The notes under the pieces: model-generated
Database searches by the model: none
Told to the model about the DNA's origin: nothing
The model's input: only the letters and a program-made list of their open reading frames with translations
Made by a program: the position numbers and the translations under genes
Source of the DNA: Saccharum officinarum
Taxonomy: Eukaryota > Streptophyta > Magnoliopsida > Poales > Poaceae
Length of the DNA stretch: 64,000 nucleotides
Direction of reading: 5' to 3'
Assembly (NCBI GenBank): GCA_020631735.1
Contig: CM036201.1
Coordinates: 71,295,428 to 71,359,427 of the forward strand
In this document: positions 33,337-43,836 of the stretch, piece after piece
How the letters are laid out: each line of letters starts with the position of its first letter
How positions within the stretch are numbered: position 1 is the stretch's first letter

Positions 33337-33987
33337 TTATGTTTCTTCTTTCTCTTCTTCTTTGATTGTATGAATATTTTTCCGACCAAGAGTGTATTCT
33401 TTTTCAATGTTTCTTGCTTTAGTTTGATCTCCATGAACTGTGATGACTCCATTTATTGCAGGCATCTCCATACATAAGTAAGAGTAGCTTATTACTACTT
33501 CAAATGCATTCAAAGTTCTCCTTCCAAAAAGTGAGTTATAGGGATAATGGATGTCCACCACATCAAATGCAATTTATTCTATTCTTGTATTGCTTACTGT
33601 TCCAAATGATACAGGAAGAACTATTCTTCCTATTGAGTGAATTGGCTTCCCACCGAAGCCGTAGAGTGGGTGTTCAGCTCTTCCTAGAAGTTTGCGATCA
33701 ATTTTCATAACATCGATTGTTGCTGTGAATATAATGTCTACAGAACTTCCACCATCAACTAGAATATTTGAGACAGCCCATCCGTCAATATTTGCTTCAA
33801 CTACCATTGTATCCTTGTGTGGATAGTCTTTCAATTGTAGATCTTTTTCTAAAAATGTGATTGGTAGATGAGACCATCTTGTCTTTTTGTATGGGCCTTC
33901 CATTGAAATAGAGTTTACTCTTTGAAAGTAATTCTTTTTTTGGTTGTTGTTTTCATGATCAATGCTATTTCCTCCAATGATTGTCAT
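33337..33987 (-). pseudogene. Protease region of the Tat gag-pol
   Basis: The frame 33574-33987 contains the aspartic protease active site NILVDGGSSVDIIF (DGGS in place of D-T/S-G, usual in Tat) and YGFGGKPIHSIGRIVLPVSF. After a stop the same domain resumes (33337-33561) with YPYNSLFGRRTLNAFEVVIS and INGVITVHGDQ. The protease would cut the gag-pol polyprotein. The stop between the halves breaks the domain. Confidence 0.88.
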
Positions 33988-33993
33988 GATTCT

Positions 33994-35535
33994 TCATTTG
34001 CTTGCCATTGAAGTTGATGGAGAGTTGTCTTGTTTGTTGTTTCCTTGTGGATTACTATTTGCCACAGAGGATCCGGGTTGTAGTGGTTGAAAATTTGTTT
34101 GTTGTTGATTTTGCCTCCATTGGTTTGGATCATAAATTGCTACTGGTCCATGGGTATATGATGGTGATGGTCCTAGAATCATTGCTTGAGAGTGTCCAAA
34201 TTGAATTGGGTAATAGGAGCTTTGTTGGCCTTGAATCATATGGTTGACATCTTTTGATTGACTTAACATTTTATTCTCTTCTTGTGTTTCTTCGATGATT
34301 TTCTTTATTTTTGGACATATTTTTAATGTGTGTCCAGTCCCTTTGCCGTGAATGATGCAATACATGTCTTCTGGTCTTAGGGGTGTTCTTCCTCTTCCTT
34401 GTCCTCCTCTTCCTCTTGTGTTGAAGCCACCTCTTTCGAATGTCCTTTCGTTGTACTGACTGTTGTATTGATTTTGAGGTGGAAAATTGCTTTCGGTGGT
34501 TGAATTGCTGTTTTCAACTTGATTGACTTGGCTGAAGTGTCTTCGCTCATAGTTGTTTTGCTTTGGGGGATGAAAATTACTGCTTTTGTTTTGATTTCTG
34601 AAGCTATTTTCTTCCTCGATTTTTTTTCTGTAATCTTCATCGGATTTGCAATATTTTTGGATTTCCTCGTAAAGCTGAGCAAGCGAAGTTGATTTTTCTC
34701 GAGTAACGTGTGCTGCACATTGTCCTGCCCGAAGTCCCTTGATTGCTGCAATTATGACAACTTCGTCTGGGATATTTGTGATTTGAGATTTGATTTTAAT
34801 GAACCTCTTGTAATATTGACTTAGAGGTTCTTTGGTTTGTTGCTTGCAGTTGAATAAATTCATGTCTGTAAGACCAGTTGGTTGAAATCCTTGAAAGTCA
34901 ACGAGCAGATTTGTCTTTAATTGTTCCCATGAATGTATGGATTTTGCTTTTAGGGATGAATACCAGTGTTGTGCTAGACCTTTGATTGTCATGACAAGTG
35001 ACTTTGCAAGTGTAGTTTTGTCCCCACCTTCGGTAATTACTGCAGCTTCAAAACTCATTAAGAACTGCCTTGGGTCTGATTCACCATCAAATGTTGGTAT
35101 CATATTGAATTTATACCCTATAGGCCATTGAGCTAACTGCAAATTTGTTGATAGTGGGGAGCTTGTATCAATTGATATGAATGATTTTTTGTTGTTTCTC
35201 TCTTGAGAGATTCTTGTTACCGGATGCGATTCTTCTTGATTTATAACTTCATAGTTTGCATTTTGCAGTTGCTCGTTTAAATTGCGGAGGGTAGCTTCGG
35301 CTTCTTCTATTCTTTGTTTGAGTGTCTTTTCTCATGCTCTTGCGCGATATTCTTTAAGTTTTTTTTGTCTTCTTAAAACTTGTTCTTCAAGTTCTTTGAG
35401 TCTTTGTTCTTCAGCTTTGCTTGTTTTTGAAGAGTTTGCATCTTGCGAAACATCTTTTGTAAGACCTCGGTCTTCGCCAAGTGGTGGATCGTCTTCGGTT
35501 GCCTCGTTGATGGCCTTCTTGTTTGGTCTTGTCAT
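33994..35535 (-). pseudogene. gag of the Tat element, one in-frame stop
   Basis: Starts MTRPNKKA at 35535, about 40 bp after the primer-binding site, and runs through a Lys/Glu-rich coiled coil. There a TGA (about 35332) interrupts a frame that then continues through 35142 to 33994. The C-terminal 382 codons hold the Retrotrans_gag core (FDGESDPRQFLMSFEAAV, GLAQHWYSSLKAKSIHSWEQ). A Cys/His knuckle (YCIIHGKGTGHTLKIC, a CX2HX5HX4C spacing), Gln/Asn-rich tails and RGRGG repeats follow. Gag forms the particle and packages RNA. The ATG at 35142 is an internal Met. Confidence 0.9.
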
Positions 35536-35574
35536 TTGATTTCTTGTGGTCGCGAGGATCTTTGAATGCACACA

Positions 35575-35590
35575 CAAACGGTGGGCACCA
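35575..35590 (-). other. Primer-binding site of the Tat element
   Basis: Minus-strand tggtgcccaccgtttg, two bases after the 5' LTR terminus (cccaaca). It starts with TGG as required for a tRNA 3' CCA. The tRNA species was not determined. Confidence 0.65.
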
Positions 35591-35762
35591 GATGTTGGGT
35601 GAAAAGTTCAAGTCAAGTGACACAATTCACATAATCATCAAAACATTTCAGACAAGACAAAGTCGTGTGCAAAGTTGTATTCATTCCATGATCATACCAT
35701 ACATGTCAGAGGAGGTATTTATAGGGCCCTAGTCTTCGTATTTTACATAAAATGACTATTTT

Positions 35763-35784
35763 AACAACAACAACAACAACAACA
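35763..35784. repeat. (AAC)n tail of the LINE
   Basis: About seven AAC units. On the minus strand this is the (GTT)n 3' tail of the LINE. Confidence 0.9.
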
Positions 35785-36960
35785 TAGCCTTTTGTCCCAA
35801 GCAAGTTGGGTAGGCTAGAGATGAAACCCAAAAGAGACGAGAAATAGAGAGACACATAAAGGGACATAAAGGGCACAAGACAAAGAGAGGTCACGGTTCA
35901 GGCACGTTAATTGCCAATCTCCAAGCGCTCCTGTCCATAGCTAAATCCTTGGAGATATTCCACTCTTTAAGATCTCTCTTAACAGACTCGTCCCAAGTTA
36001 GTTTAGGTCGACCTCTACCGCTCTTTACATTATCGGCCCGCTTTAGAACTCCACTACGCACCGACGTCTCAGGAGGCCTCCGTTGGACATGTTCAAACCA
36101 TCTCAATCGATGTTGAATCAATTTCTCCTCAATTGGTGCCACCCCAACCGTATTCCGAATATCGTCATTCCGGACTCTATCCCTCCTTGTGTGCCCACAA
36201 CACCAATGCAACATACGCATCTCTGCTACACTCAATTGCTGGACATGTCACCTTTTGTAGGCCAACACTCAGCACCGTATAACATCGCCGGACGAATCGA
36301 CATCCTATAGAACTTACCTTTCAACTTCTGAGGTACCCTTTTGTCACAGAGAACGCCAGAAGCTTGACGCTATTTCAACCAGCTAGCTGAAATTCTATGC
36401 CTAACATCTTCATCAATGTCTCCATCCTTTTGTAGCATCGACCCTAAATACCGAAAAGTATCCTTCTTGGCCACCACTTGCCCATCGAGGCTAACGTATC
36501 CCTTCTCGTGCCTAGTCGCGCTGAAATCGCACCTCATGTACTCAGTCTTAGTCCTACTAAGTCTGAACCCTTTCGACTCTAACGTGTGCCTCCATAGTTC
36601 TAACTTCCTATTAACCTCCGCCCTACTGTCGTCAACTAGCACCACATCATCAGCAAAGAGCATACACCAAGGGATATCACCTTGTATGTCCCTTGTGACC
36701 TCATCCATCACCAAAGCAAATAAATAAGGGCTCAAAGCTGACCCCTGATGCAGTCCTATTTTAATTGGAAAGTCACTGGTGTCGCCATCACATGTTCAGA
36801 CAAATGTCACCATATCCCTGTACATATCCTTGATGAGGGTAACGTACTTAGTTGGGACTTTGTGCTTTTCCAAGACCCACCACATGACATTTCTCAGTAC
36901 TTTGTCATATGCCTTCTCGAGGTCAATAAAGACCATGTGCAAGTCCTTCTTCTGCTCCCT
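35764..36960 (-). mobile_element. 5'-truncated RTE-like LINE in the LTR
   Basis: Flanked by the 17-bp duplication ataaaatgactatttta (35747-35763 and 36961-36977). It has an (AAC)n run at its left, that is (GTT)n at its 3' end on the minus strand, typical of RTE-clade tails. Minus-strand coding includes [15 protein letters not shown], an RT catalytic box in [14 protein letters not shown] (36370-36735), [20 protein letters not shown] and a C-terminal region RLRWFEHVQRRP (35891-36235). It lacks the 5' endonuclease half and has stops, so it is a dead copy made by target-primed reverse transcription. Confidence 0.93.
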
Positions 36961-37132
36961 ATAAAATGACTATTTTACCCCTGACTAAAACATTTACAAC
37001 CCTTCTTCTATGTAAGGGCGAAGTAGTCATTTCTTCCTAATTTCGTCTTCTTTTTCACGTTCAATCTTCTCTTCTTCAGCGAACTTGTTCTTTGCAGATT
37101 ATTTCTTGCTCTTCATCCACTTCTTTGTCCAG

Positions 37133-37261
37133 CGAAGTTGATTTCTTACCGACGAAGTCAATAAGCGAAGTTGAATTCTTGCCGACGAAGTCAATAAGCG
37201 AAGTTGATTTCTTGACGACGAAGTAAATAAGCGAAGTTGAATTCTTGACGACGAAGCCAAA
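37133..37261. repeat. Four 33-bp tandem repeats in the 5' LTR
   Basis: The second copy of the array at 24128-24256. Starts are at about 37133, 37166, 37199 and 37232, with a few substitutions relative to the other LTR. Confidence 0.85.
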
Positions 37262-37490
37262 GTTTTGTTTTCGTCTTTGATCTCGATGTTCATTTTTACC
37301 TTCATTCTTTTGGCGAAGTCGAATCCTGTGCGATGAAGACAAAATACATCCTTCGCTATATTTTTTCCTGCAGGTGAATTTCATTAGGATACTTTTATAT
37401 TTTTTACACTCCAAAGTTTGGGCTTGAGTTTTTTGGACGGAGTTAATTTTCCCAACAAATTCTGAATATCCTTTTTTAACTACTATGCAG

Positions 37491-37705
37491 AGGAAGCCTG
37501 GGATTCTGTTAGTTGTATGGTTTAAGGACTAAGGAGATATCCGCTGTGGTCTTATGGATGATAAGACACTTCATGTTGTTTTTTGGATGAACATTAATAA
37601 CTTGTTTTGTGCATTTGTACTATTATCTTTTGCGTGACAATATAATGTTATGTGTCTGGTCGCTGATATTGTTGCTTGTTTTACCATTATATTTACCTGA
37701 TTACT
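37491..37705 (+). other. Probable 3'-UTR exon of the MATH-BTB gene
   Basis: Starts after a T-rich acceptor (ttttttaactactatgcag, ending 37490) that pairs with the donor at 23728. No ORF is expected. The right limit is set only by the next transposon and is uncertain. Inference. Confidence 0.4.
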
Positions 37706-37708
37706 CTA

Positions 37709-37913
37709 CACTATATAAAAAATTGACATTACAAATGCGCGTTTAGACACATCACAGACGCGTTTTGTGCGTCTATAATAAGGGCTTATTACAGACGCGG
37801 AAAAGCGGAAAAGTGTATTGCAACCATCACACTAGCAGTAGCAATGTTACAGGCGCGCGTTCGTATGGCATCTATAGGGGGCGCTGGTAGATATGACTCT
37901 TTTTGACATAGTG
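37709..37913 (+). mobile_element. CACTA MITE (205 bp) with captured sequence
   Basis: Starts cactatataaaaaattgac and ends tttttgacatagtg, flanked by the 3-bp duplication cta (37706-37708 and 37914-37916). Inside, 37811-37850 matches 38068-38107 over 40 bp with a few mismatches. This suggests the element carries a copy of nearby sequence. There is no coding capacity. Confidence 0.82.
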
Positions 37914-37916
37914 CTA

Positions 37917-39323
37917 ATAGATATTTGGTATATTATTCTTGGAACACAGACTTTTTATTTGCATAAATTCTTCGTTGTACTGAGTATCCTGTGAGTGAAT
38001 TTCTAGAGACTGTAAAGTTTGACTCTTCTGGGTTCATATAATAAGAAACAGGATGATACTTTTGACGAAGTGTATTGCAACCATCACCCTAGTAGTAGCA
38101 ATGTTTCGGGAAACTCCAGTTTGTGGGCAATTATTTACACTTTTGAGCCAGAAATCATGTACAGGTTTTATCAGATCGATGCTCTTTCGGGAAGCCCATT
38201 ATGGGAGCCAAGGAATCATTATTTTCCTCTTGAATTGTGAGACGGTATCTCTGGCGCTAGAACTTTATTAATTCTGTTTTCATGAAAAAAAAAATGCTGC
38301 TGATACAGTTTGTAATTAACACCATCTTGCCAATTCAGTTTAAATGTTAACCCGCATAATGATGAAAGGTAGCTTGGTTCTTTTTATCCGTCCAAGAAAA
38401 GAGTATATGTATATGATTATTGTTATATATTCCTCAAGAATATGAACAGTAATGCTACAGATTCTTCCATCATATTGGACGTTAAGGCTTAAGGCTCCAT
38501 TAGGATATGCAATTTACTTTCAGATTCCTATGGGAAACAAATTATTTCAATTCACAAAAAATTCGATGGAAAAGCTATCAGAAGTAGTTGAACTCTTGTG
38601 ATAAATAGTCTTTCTTGTAATTCTTAATTTACATATGGATCTTAAAAAGGATGTCGTCTTCTTGGAGGGAGAAAAAAGTGACATTTTATGTTTTTCCTAT
38701 TCTCAAAATTTATAGTAACCATCCATATGAATTAGTTCCAAAGAAATATTTATTTAGGCGGTAGGATCATTGTATGGCTTATAAAGGGACAAAAGATAAT
38801 AAACATCACTCGGGTGTCTTACCTGACCTCGTAGACAACTCTGATGTGGTTGGGGTTCATGGTTCATATGGTTCAGGGTGTCTATGGTGGGTCAGGAGAG
38901 GGGGAGGTAACTCTGGTTGGCAACCTTAGAGGGTGGACCAAGTTAATCCAGAATGCTAGCTAATAGTGGTGGCGGTCGAGATGGTGAGGCTGAGGGGGCG
39001 CTGCAGGACATGGGTGGAGGAGGTACAACCATTTTCAACTTGAGGTAGTAGGAGTGAGCACCCTAGATGTTGTTAGCATTGAAGTGACCATAGGAGATGG
39101 CTCTAGCGGCAAGGGCGCCAGCGGAGTAGAGTGGTGCGGTGGTATGTTGGGTGGAGGTGGGAGGAGGGGATTGAGTACTGCCCAGTGTGATGTCGAAGAA
39201 AGTGGGGGGAGTGAAAAGTTTAGATATTAGTAGTGGTTGAGGAGTATGTTTGCAAATCATATTTGTACCACTTGGCACAGGCAATGATGAGGGCAACTAT
39301 AGAGGTTGGGGGGAGTGCATAGT
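37917..39323. other. Unassigned sequence, possible gene remnant
   Basis: 38000-38290 is the presumed source region for the 40-bp captured segment and may be part of the MATH-BTB 3' region. 38820-39320 is purine-rich on the plus strand. Its complement reads as Pro/Ser/Thr-rich text (minus 39063-39296) without a recognisable domain. Sequence on the far side of the next CACTA element (from 41458) may be its continuation. Confidence 0.3.
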
Positions 39324-41457
39324 CACTATACCACAGCTAATTTGTAGCATTCGACAAGAGTCGTTAAAATTGAATATTAACGACCAACAATTGGTCGGTA
39401 TAAATTTCTAATGGATCAATTGTCCTTGTACAAAATCAAAATCAGTCAGTACATATATTTAGTTGCTTCCTTGGACATCAGTCAGTAAAAAAATATATGT
39501 TAGAATTAATCAATGATAGGTTGTTATAGCCTGGTTTCATTCTGGCGTGCTTGGTCCAGCCCTCTCGCGTGCAAAGAAATTTTCGTGGTCTACCTGTTAG
39601 ACCTAACACCCAAAAACCTATGTAGAGCACACCCATCAGCCAACCTAGCAGCCTCCATCATAGGCTCAACTTTCTTCGGAAAAAAAAACTCACAGACTCT
39701 CTCTCCAAATCTCCACCGCCGTTGCGTCGCCAGGCACGCTGCCACTGCGGCAGCTGCCGTCCTTGCCATCGCGGCTGCTGTCTTCGTCGCCACCAATGCC
39801 ATCCTCACCGCCAGGACCGCTGTTCTCGCTGATATAGGGCAGCCAACCCCGACGCACGGTTGTCTGGGCCACCGCCCCCACAGCCCATAGATTTGTTCCG
39901 CCTAGTCTGCTCTCTCACAGGGCTTGTTTGGATGCTCATGTATACACATCAATCTATGTGCGTTGGAGTGGTTTGGCATGGATTTTAGTTTAATGTAGAT
40001 TGGCATGTGGATACATGAGCATCCAAACAAGGCCTCAGGTAAGCCTCTCTGCTCCACTCTTCTTGTGGCGCTGCGGATCCCAAATTTTTGAAGGGATAAA
40101 CTACTCTATTGGTCATTGGGGCCGAATGCCCCAACCTCCCCGTGATACTGCCAACCTACATTGCCACTATATGTTGTGATGTGCGTATAAAACGGCCCAG
40201 CAAGTGAAACAAGTTCACCAGCTCATGTATCCACACATTGGGGCCTTTTATGCAGAGATGCAACTCTAGGAAGGATAATAATCCAATGTCACAGGATTGG
40301 CTTAGTGTATGTATTATCAGACAAATGTTTATTTTCTGTTTATGTCTACTCCTTGCAGAGCTATTGGCAAGGCTCATTTATATGTTAATCACTAACCAGG
40401 TTTTTGATGAATCTCCAATAAATAGTTAGTATAATTAGTCAGCAGACAAAACCATGCATTATATTTACTAACAGGAAGGACTCATGCTGTCTTTGGATAT
40501 TTTCTCAACAGACAGAATTTTTTTAGGCCTTGTTTGGCTGTAAGTGTAGGTTACCCACGAGTATTTTCCGCCACTCGTGGGATGGGTAAATCCATGGGGA
40601 CGGGGACACCCAATCTTGCTTCCACCACATGGGAGGCAAAACCCCTTGCTTAGTTGCTTATCGAAGTCATTTGGAAGGTTACAGGGGCACATGAGGAGAA
40701 CCCAATCTCAACAACACAATCAAAATTTGCCAGAGTGGTGGATGTGTGTAATGTGTTGTTTCATGTTCGAGTGGGAGGGAGACCTTAGAGGTGTACATGA
40801 TGTTGGATAATGTCAACAGGAAACAATCATGTGACATTTTTGCTTTTGATTACTTGGAGACAAGGCATTTTTGTAGTGAATCTAGTTAGATTGTGCAAGC
40901 AAACATATGACTTGTGCCTGCCATTTGACGTAGCTAGGTTGTATGTGTTTTTTTTTCCTTTTGTAATGATGTACTATCATGGATCAGATGATAGAACTTG
41001 AAGTATTGCTAAATATTGGCTTCAATGAGAACTGGAGATATCTTTATCTAATAATGTGGTTGATGAGTGATGTGGGCTACTATGGAGTAATTATGTATGT
41101 GGTTAATGAGTAATGTGACATGCTATTGATCTTGATTAGGCTTGAAATCATGTTATTAATACGAAATTTATAATATATAATTGTGCCAGTTCATTGTGAG
41201 AAATTGTTGGTTGGTAAAAACTTTCATATCTCAAACCATTGGTCGCTAAAACTTGTAACAGATCATTGGTCGGTATAAATATTATCAACATCCAATTATT
41301 TGTCGGTATAAACGTTGTCGCTCGATATAGGTTTATACTGACATCACTTACCGCGATTGTTAGCATCGGTCAGTATAACATTATAGCAACCTATTACCAG
41401 TTGCTACAATGACTTAGGACTCTTTTGTGGTCGTTACACATTGGCTGTGGTATAGTG
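39324..41457 (+). mobile_element. CACTA-like element (2.1 kb)
   Basis: Left end cactataccacagctaattt and right end cacattggctgtggtatagtg form an inverted repeat of about 20 bp. Subterminal regions contain several copies of an 'attggtcggtataaa' motif in both arms (39394 region and 41215-41345). Flanking triplets agt and att differ by one base. The GC-rich interior part (39530-39900) may be captured host sequence. No transposase was found. Confidence 0.75.
39920..40035. mobile_element. Fold-back MITE nested in the CACTA element
   Basis: The ends are inverted repeats over about 24 bp: gggcttgtttggatgctcat and, in reverse complement, aggccttgtttggatgctca. Total length is about 116 bp. The target duplication is not clear. 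Confidence 0.7.
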
Positions 41458-42102
41458 ATTATGAATGGATATGGTGGCAGAGGGACTAAAGAAAAGTGGA
41501 GAGAAGTTTAGATAGAGAGAGATTTTAGTGTAACTTCTGGTTTTGGATCTATGGATCAATAATTTGGATGTTGAGTTGCCTGATTTCACACAATTGTGGT
41601 ATATATAAGCATGGAAATATAAAGAAAAAGAAATAAGAAGTCTAGTTGTTGTGGTTATTAAAGAGTACTTAGCTAATTCAGATAGCATCTTATATATATG
41701 ACCTTATGATTGTGGGTGCCATACTAACCTTGGACTCAGCAAGGAACTAACATTTGTGGTCTTTTGCTAATGCATACTCATCTATGGGATTTATTACATG
41801 GTAAATTTTCCAACAAGTGATTCAAATTTTCTAGAGAAATTTGTCTAGGGTTCGCTAGGAAAGTGTGGTTTTGTGTACAACACAATTCGAAAGTCAATTT
41901 TGTCTCTAACGCACCACAAAAAGCGCAGTTTTGGCTGCAACAGACCATACTAAACTAGTTTGGTCATTTAGCCCGTTTACACACGGTTTAAACTCTACAT
42001 GGTGGCAAGGGGTTTCCGTTTGATCAGCCTTTGATCCCATTTAATGTTTTGCCCATTTTGCCTGAATAATGGCTAAACGGCAAGTGACTGAACTGCTTAC
42101 TA
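41458..42102. other. Unassigned sequence right of the CACTA element
   Basis: AT-rich. ORF minus 41434-41688 has no recognisable domain. Nothing else identified. Confidence 0.3.
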
Positions 42103-42290
42103 TTTTTTTGAAACAAATTAGGAAGAAGAGTTGTCGATTATTATAAAAAAGATGAAGAACCCAAACTGGGTAATACAACAGAGCAACGATAACCCGAAAG
42201 GGTCAAAACAATAACGACTGAAGACAACTAGCTAAACTAATAACTGTAAGCAACTATGAACTATCAACATCGGCGGATTAGACTGAGGCC
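42103..42290 (-). mobile_element. Possible LINE 3' end
   Basis: On the minus strand the sequence ends with 'ttataataatcgacaactc', a short spacer and a run of seven A (42103-42109). This resembles the 3' ends of plant L1 LINEs. No RT was found to the right, so it could be a very short truncated copy. Low confidence. Confidence 0.3.
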
Positions 42291-43736
42291 TCAACACGCA
42301 CCGTACAACACCAAAGCACCCACTGCTCCACTCGAAAGCAATTATGACCACTACCACTCCAAGGAGCAAATCCCTGGTCGCAACGATGCAGCAGTGCCAC
42401 TGGATGACAAAGCAACCTGTCGAACACACCATCATCACCACCTGCGCCATCATACTGACGATGTTCCATGTTGTGCCAGCCGCTTACATGCAAGGCTAAC
42501 CGCCACGATCTGCTGCAACCCATGTAGATGTCGTTCCATCGCCTTTGCTTGCGTCGCCTGCCGACGCTGTCCCACGCTAGACTAATCTTTGCCATGTAAT
42601 GTTACCTGCCGTAGTTCGCTGCAAGCTGCCAAGTCGATGCACGTGCAGCTGCCTCTGGTCATCGTCAAGCTGATCACCACCTCCAAGAACTGCTCGCATT
42701 GTAGCTCCCATAAACCAAGCTGTCTCATCAAGGTATGAGAAATGCCAAGCAGTGTCTAGCAGGTAACAGACACCACACAGACCATGGCAACTCGCTTTTG
42801 CTAGCCCAACTCTCCTAGGACGGCCTCCTGTCCAACTTCGTAGACACCTTTGGTTCACGACTAATACCGCCACCCAACAACTGGTATGATCAAGTGTAGC
42901 CCCAATCACTGTGCTATGCCCTCAGGCGCCTTTCACCACAAAATACATCAAACTAGTCGTGCTCATTGAAGATTATAGAAGTGTCCTGCGAGGCCTCTAA
43001 CAACCATCGGGGGGCCTCCTCCTTGTACTGAAATGACCACCGCTATACAGGACCGCCTGCTAGCACACAGCGTTGATCACTTTGACGTCGCCCTTGTACT
43101 GGCCACCTTCTATTGCGCCGGCCTCCTTGCCAACTTCACGGAAACATCTCTAGCACATGGCCTCGCCATCACCCTCAATTGCCAAACAGAAGATATGTCC
43201 TCAAACCACGTCACCTTTAGGCCCATCATCTGCCATAGTGTATATCTCATGTCATCGACTTAGTCTCCTACCCCCAACCATTCACCGATAGACCCACCAT
43301 CACCACCACCGCATGACCAGACTACAGCAGTGCCTCACCTCTATATATGCACTCCCCTCACCGTTGCACCAGCACTCCCATCACCACGCAATCATCATTG
43401 TTGCCATGGATGCCCACATGCCTATAGCACACCACCGCGGGGATGTGCAACCCCAAGCACCTTCTACCTCACTACTGCCATCGCTGTCTCTTCCACCTCG
43501 AGTCGCAGCTCCTTTCTTGTCAAGCCACGCTGCTTCCACTTGGGCTCGCATGCGCCACAATGGCAGGCATCACACATGACGCATGCTGTAGCTCCACCAC
43601 ACCGCACGATGTCCAAGTCCACTGGCGCCTTTGCCAGCCGCGCCCCTTCGCAGTCACCGTACCGTCGCCACAGCACAACCTTGTATCGCCCAGCCGCCGC
43701 ACCAGCCCACCGTCGTCACCATGGACAACTTGTTGT
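42291..43736. other. GC-rich unassigned sequence up to the gap
   Basis: Cys/His/Thr/Pro-rich conceptual ORFs lie on both strands (42256-42585, 42577-42909, 43033-43263, 43330-43730 and others). None has a recognised domain. Several overlap on opposite strands. It may be captured or decayed host sequence. Confidence 0.3.
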
Positions 43737-43836
43737 NNNNNNNNNNNNNNNNNNNNNNNNNNNNNNNNNNNNNNNNNNNNNNNNNNNNNNNNNNNNNNNN
43801 NNNNNNNNNNNNNNNNNNNNNNNNNNNNNNNNNNNN
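43737..43836. other. Assembly gap (100 N)
   Basis: 100 N placed exactly at the start of the satellite array, so the array's true left boundary is unknown. ORFs running through the Ns are meaningless. Confidence 0.99.

Larger units (their letters stand above)
23804..37457 (-). mobile_element. Complete Tat-lineage Ty3/Gypsy retrotransposon
   Basis: Direct LTRs lie at 23804-24452 and 35593-37457, the latter enlarged by a LINE. The whole is flanked by the 5-bp duplication aattc (23799-23803 and 37458-37462). Coding order on the minus strand, right to left, is gag, protease, RT, RNase H, a second archaeal-type RNase H, integrase. Tat features are the DGGS protease motif, the second RNase H and a long 3' region holding tandem repeats and an antisense gene. 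The element is structurally complete, but gag-pol has several stops, so it is probably no longer autonomous. LTR mismatches are visible (for example agataaag/agacaaag), so it is not brand new. Confidence 0.93.
35593..37457 (-). repeat. 5' LTR of the Tat element, interrupted by a LINE
   Basis: Ends match the 3' LTR (tgttgggtgaaaag to cccaaca). Removing 35764-36960 and one copy of the 17-bp duplication leaves about 650 bp, the same length as the 3' LTR. The minus-strand TATA box is at 35715-35725, and the 33-bp repeats are at 37133-37261. Confidence 0.92.

Noticed and set aside
42256..42909. Opposing ORFs of about 105-110 codons
   Set aside because: They overlap on both strands with Cys/His/Trp-rich, domain-less translations. 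No evidence for a real gene.
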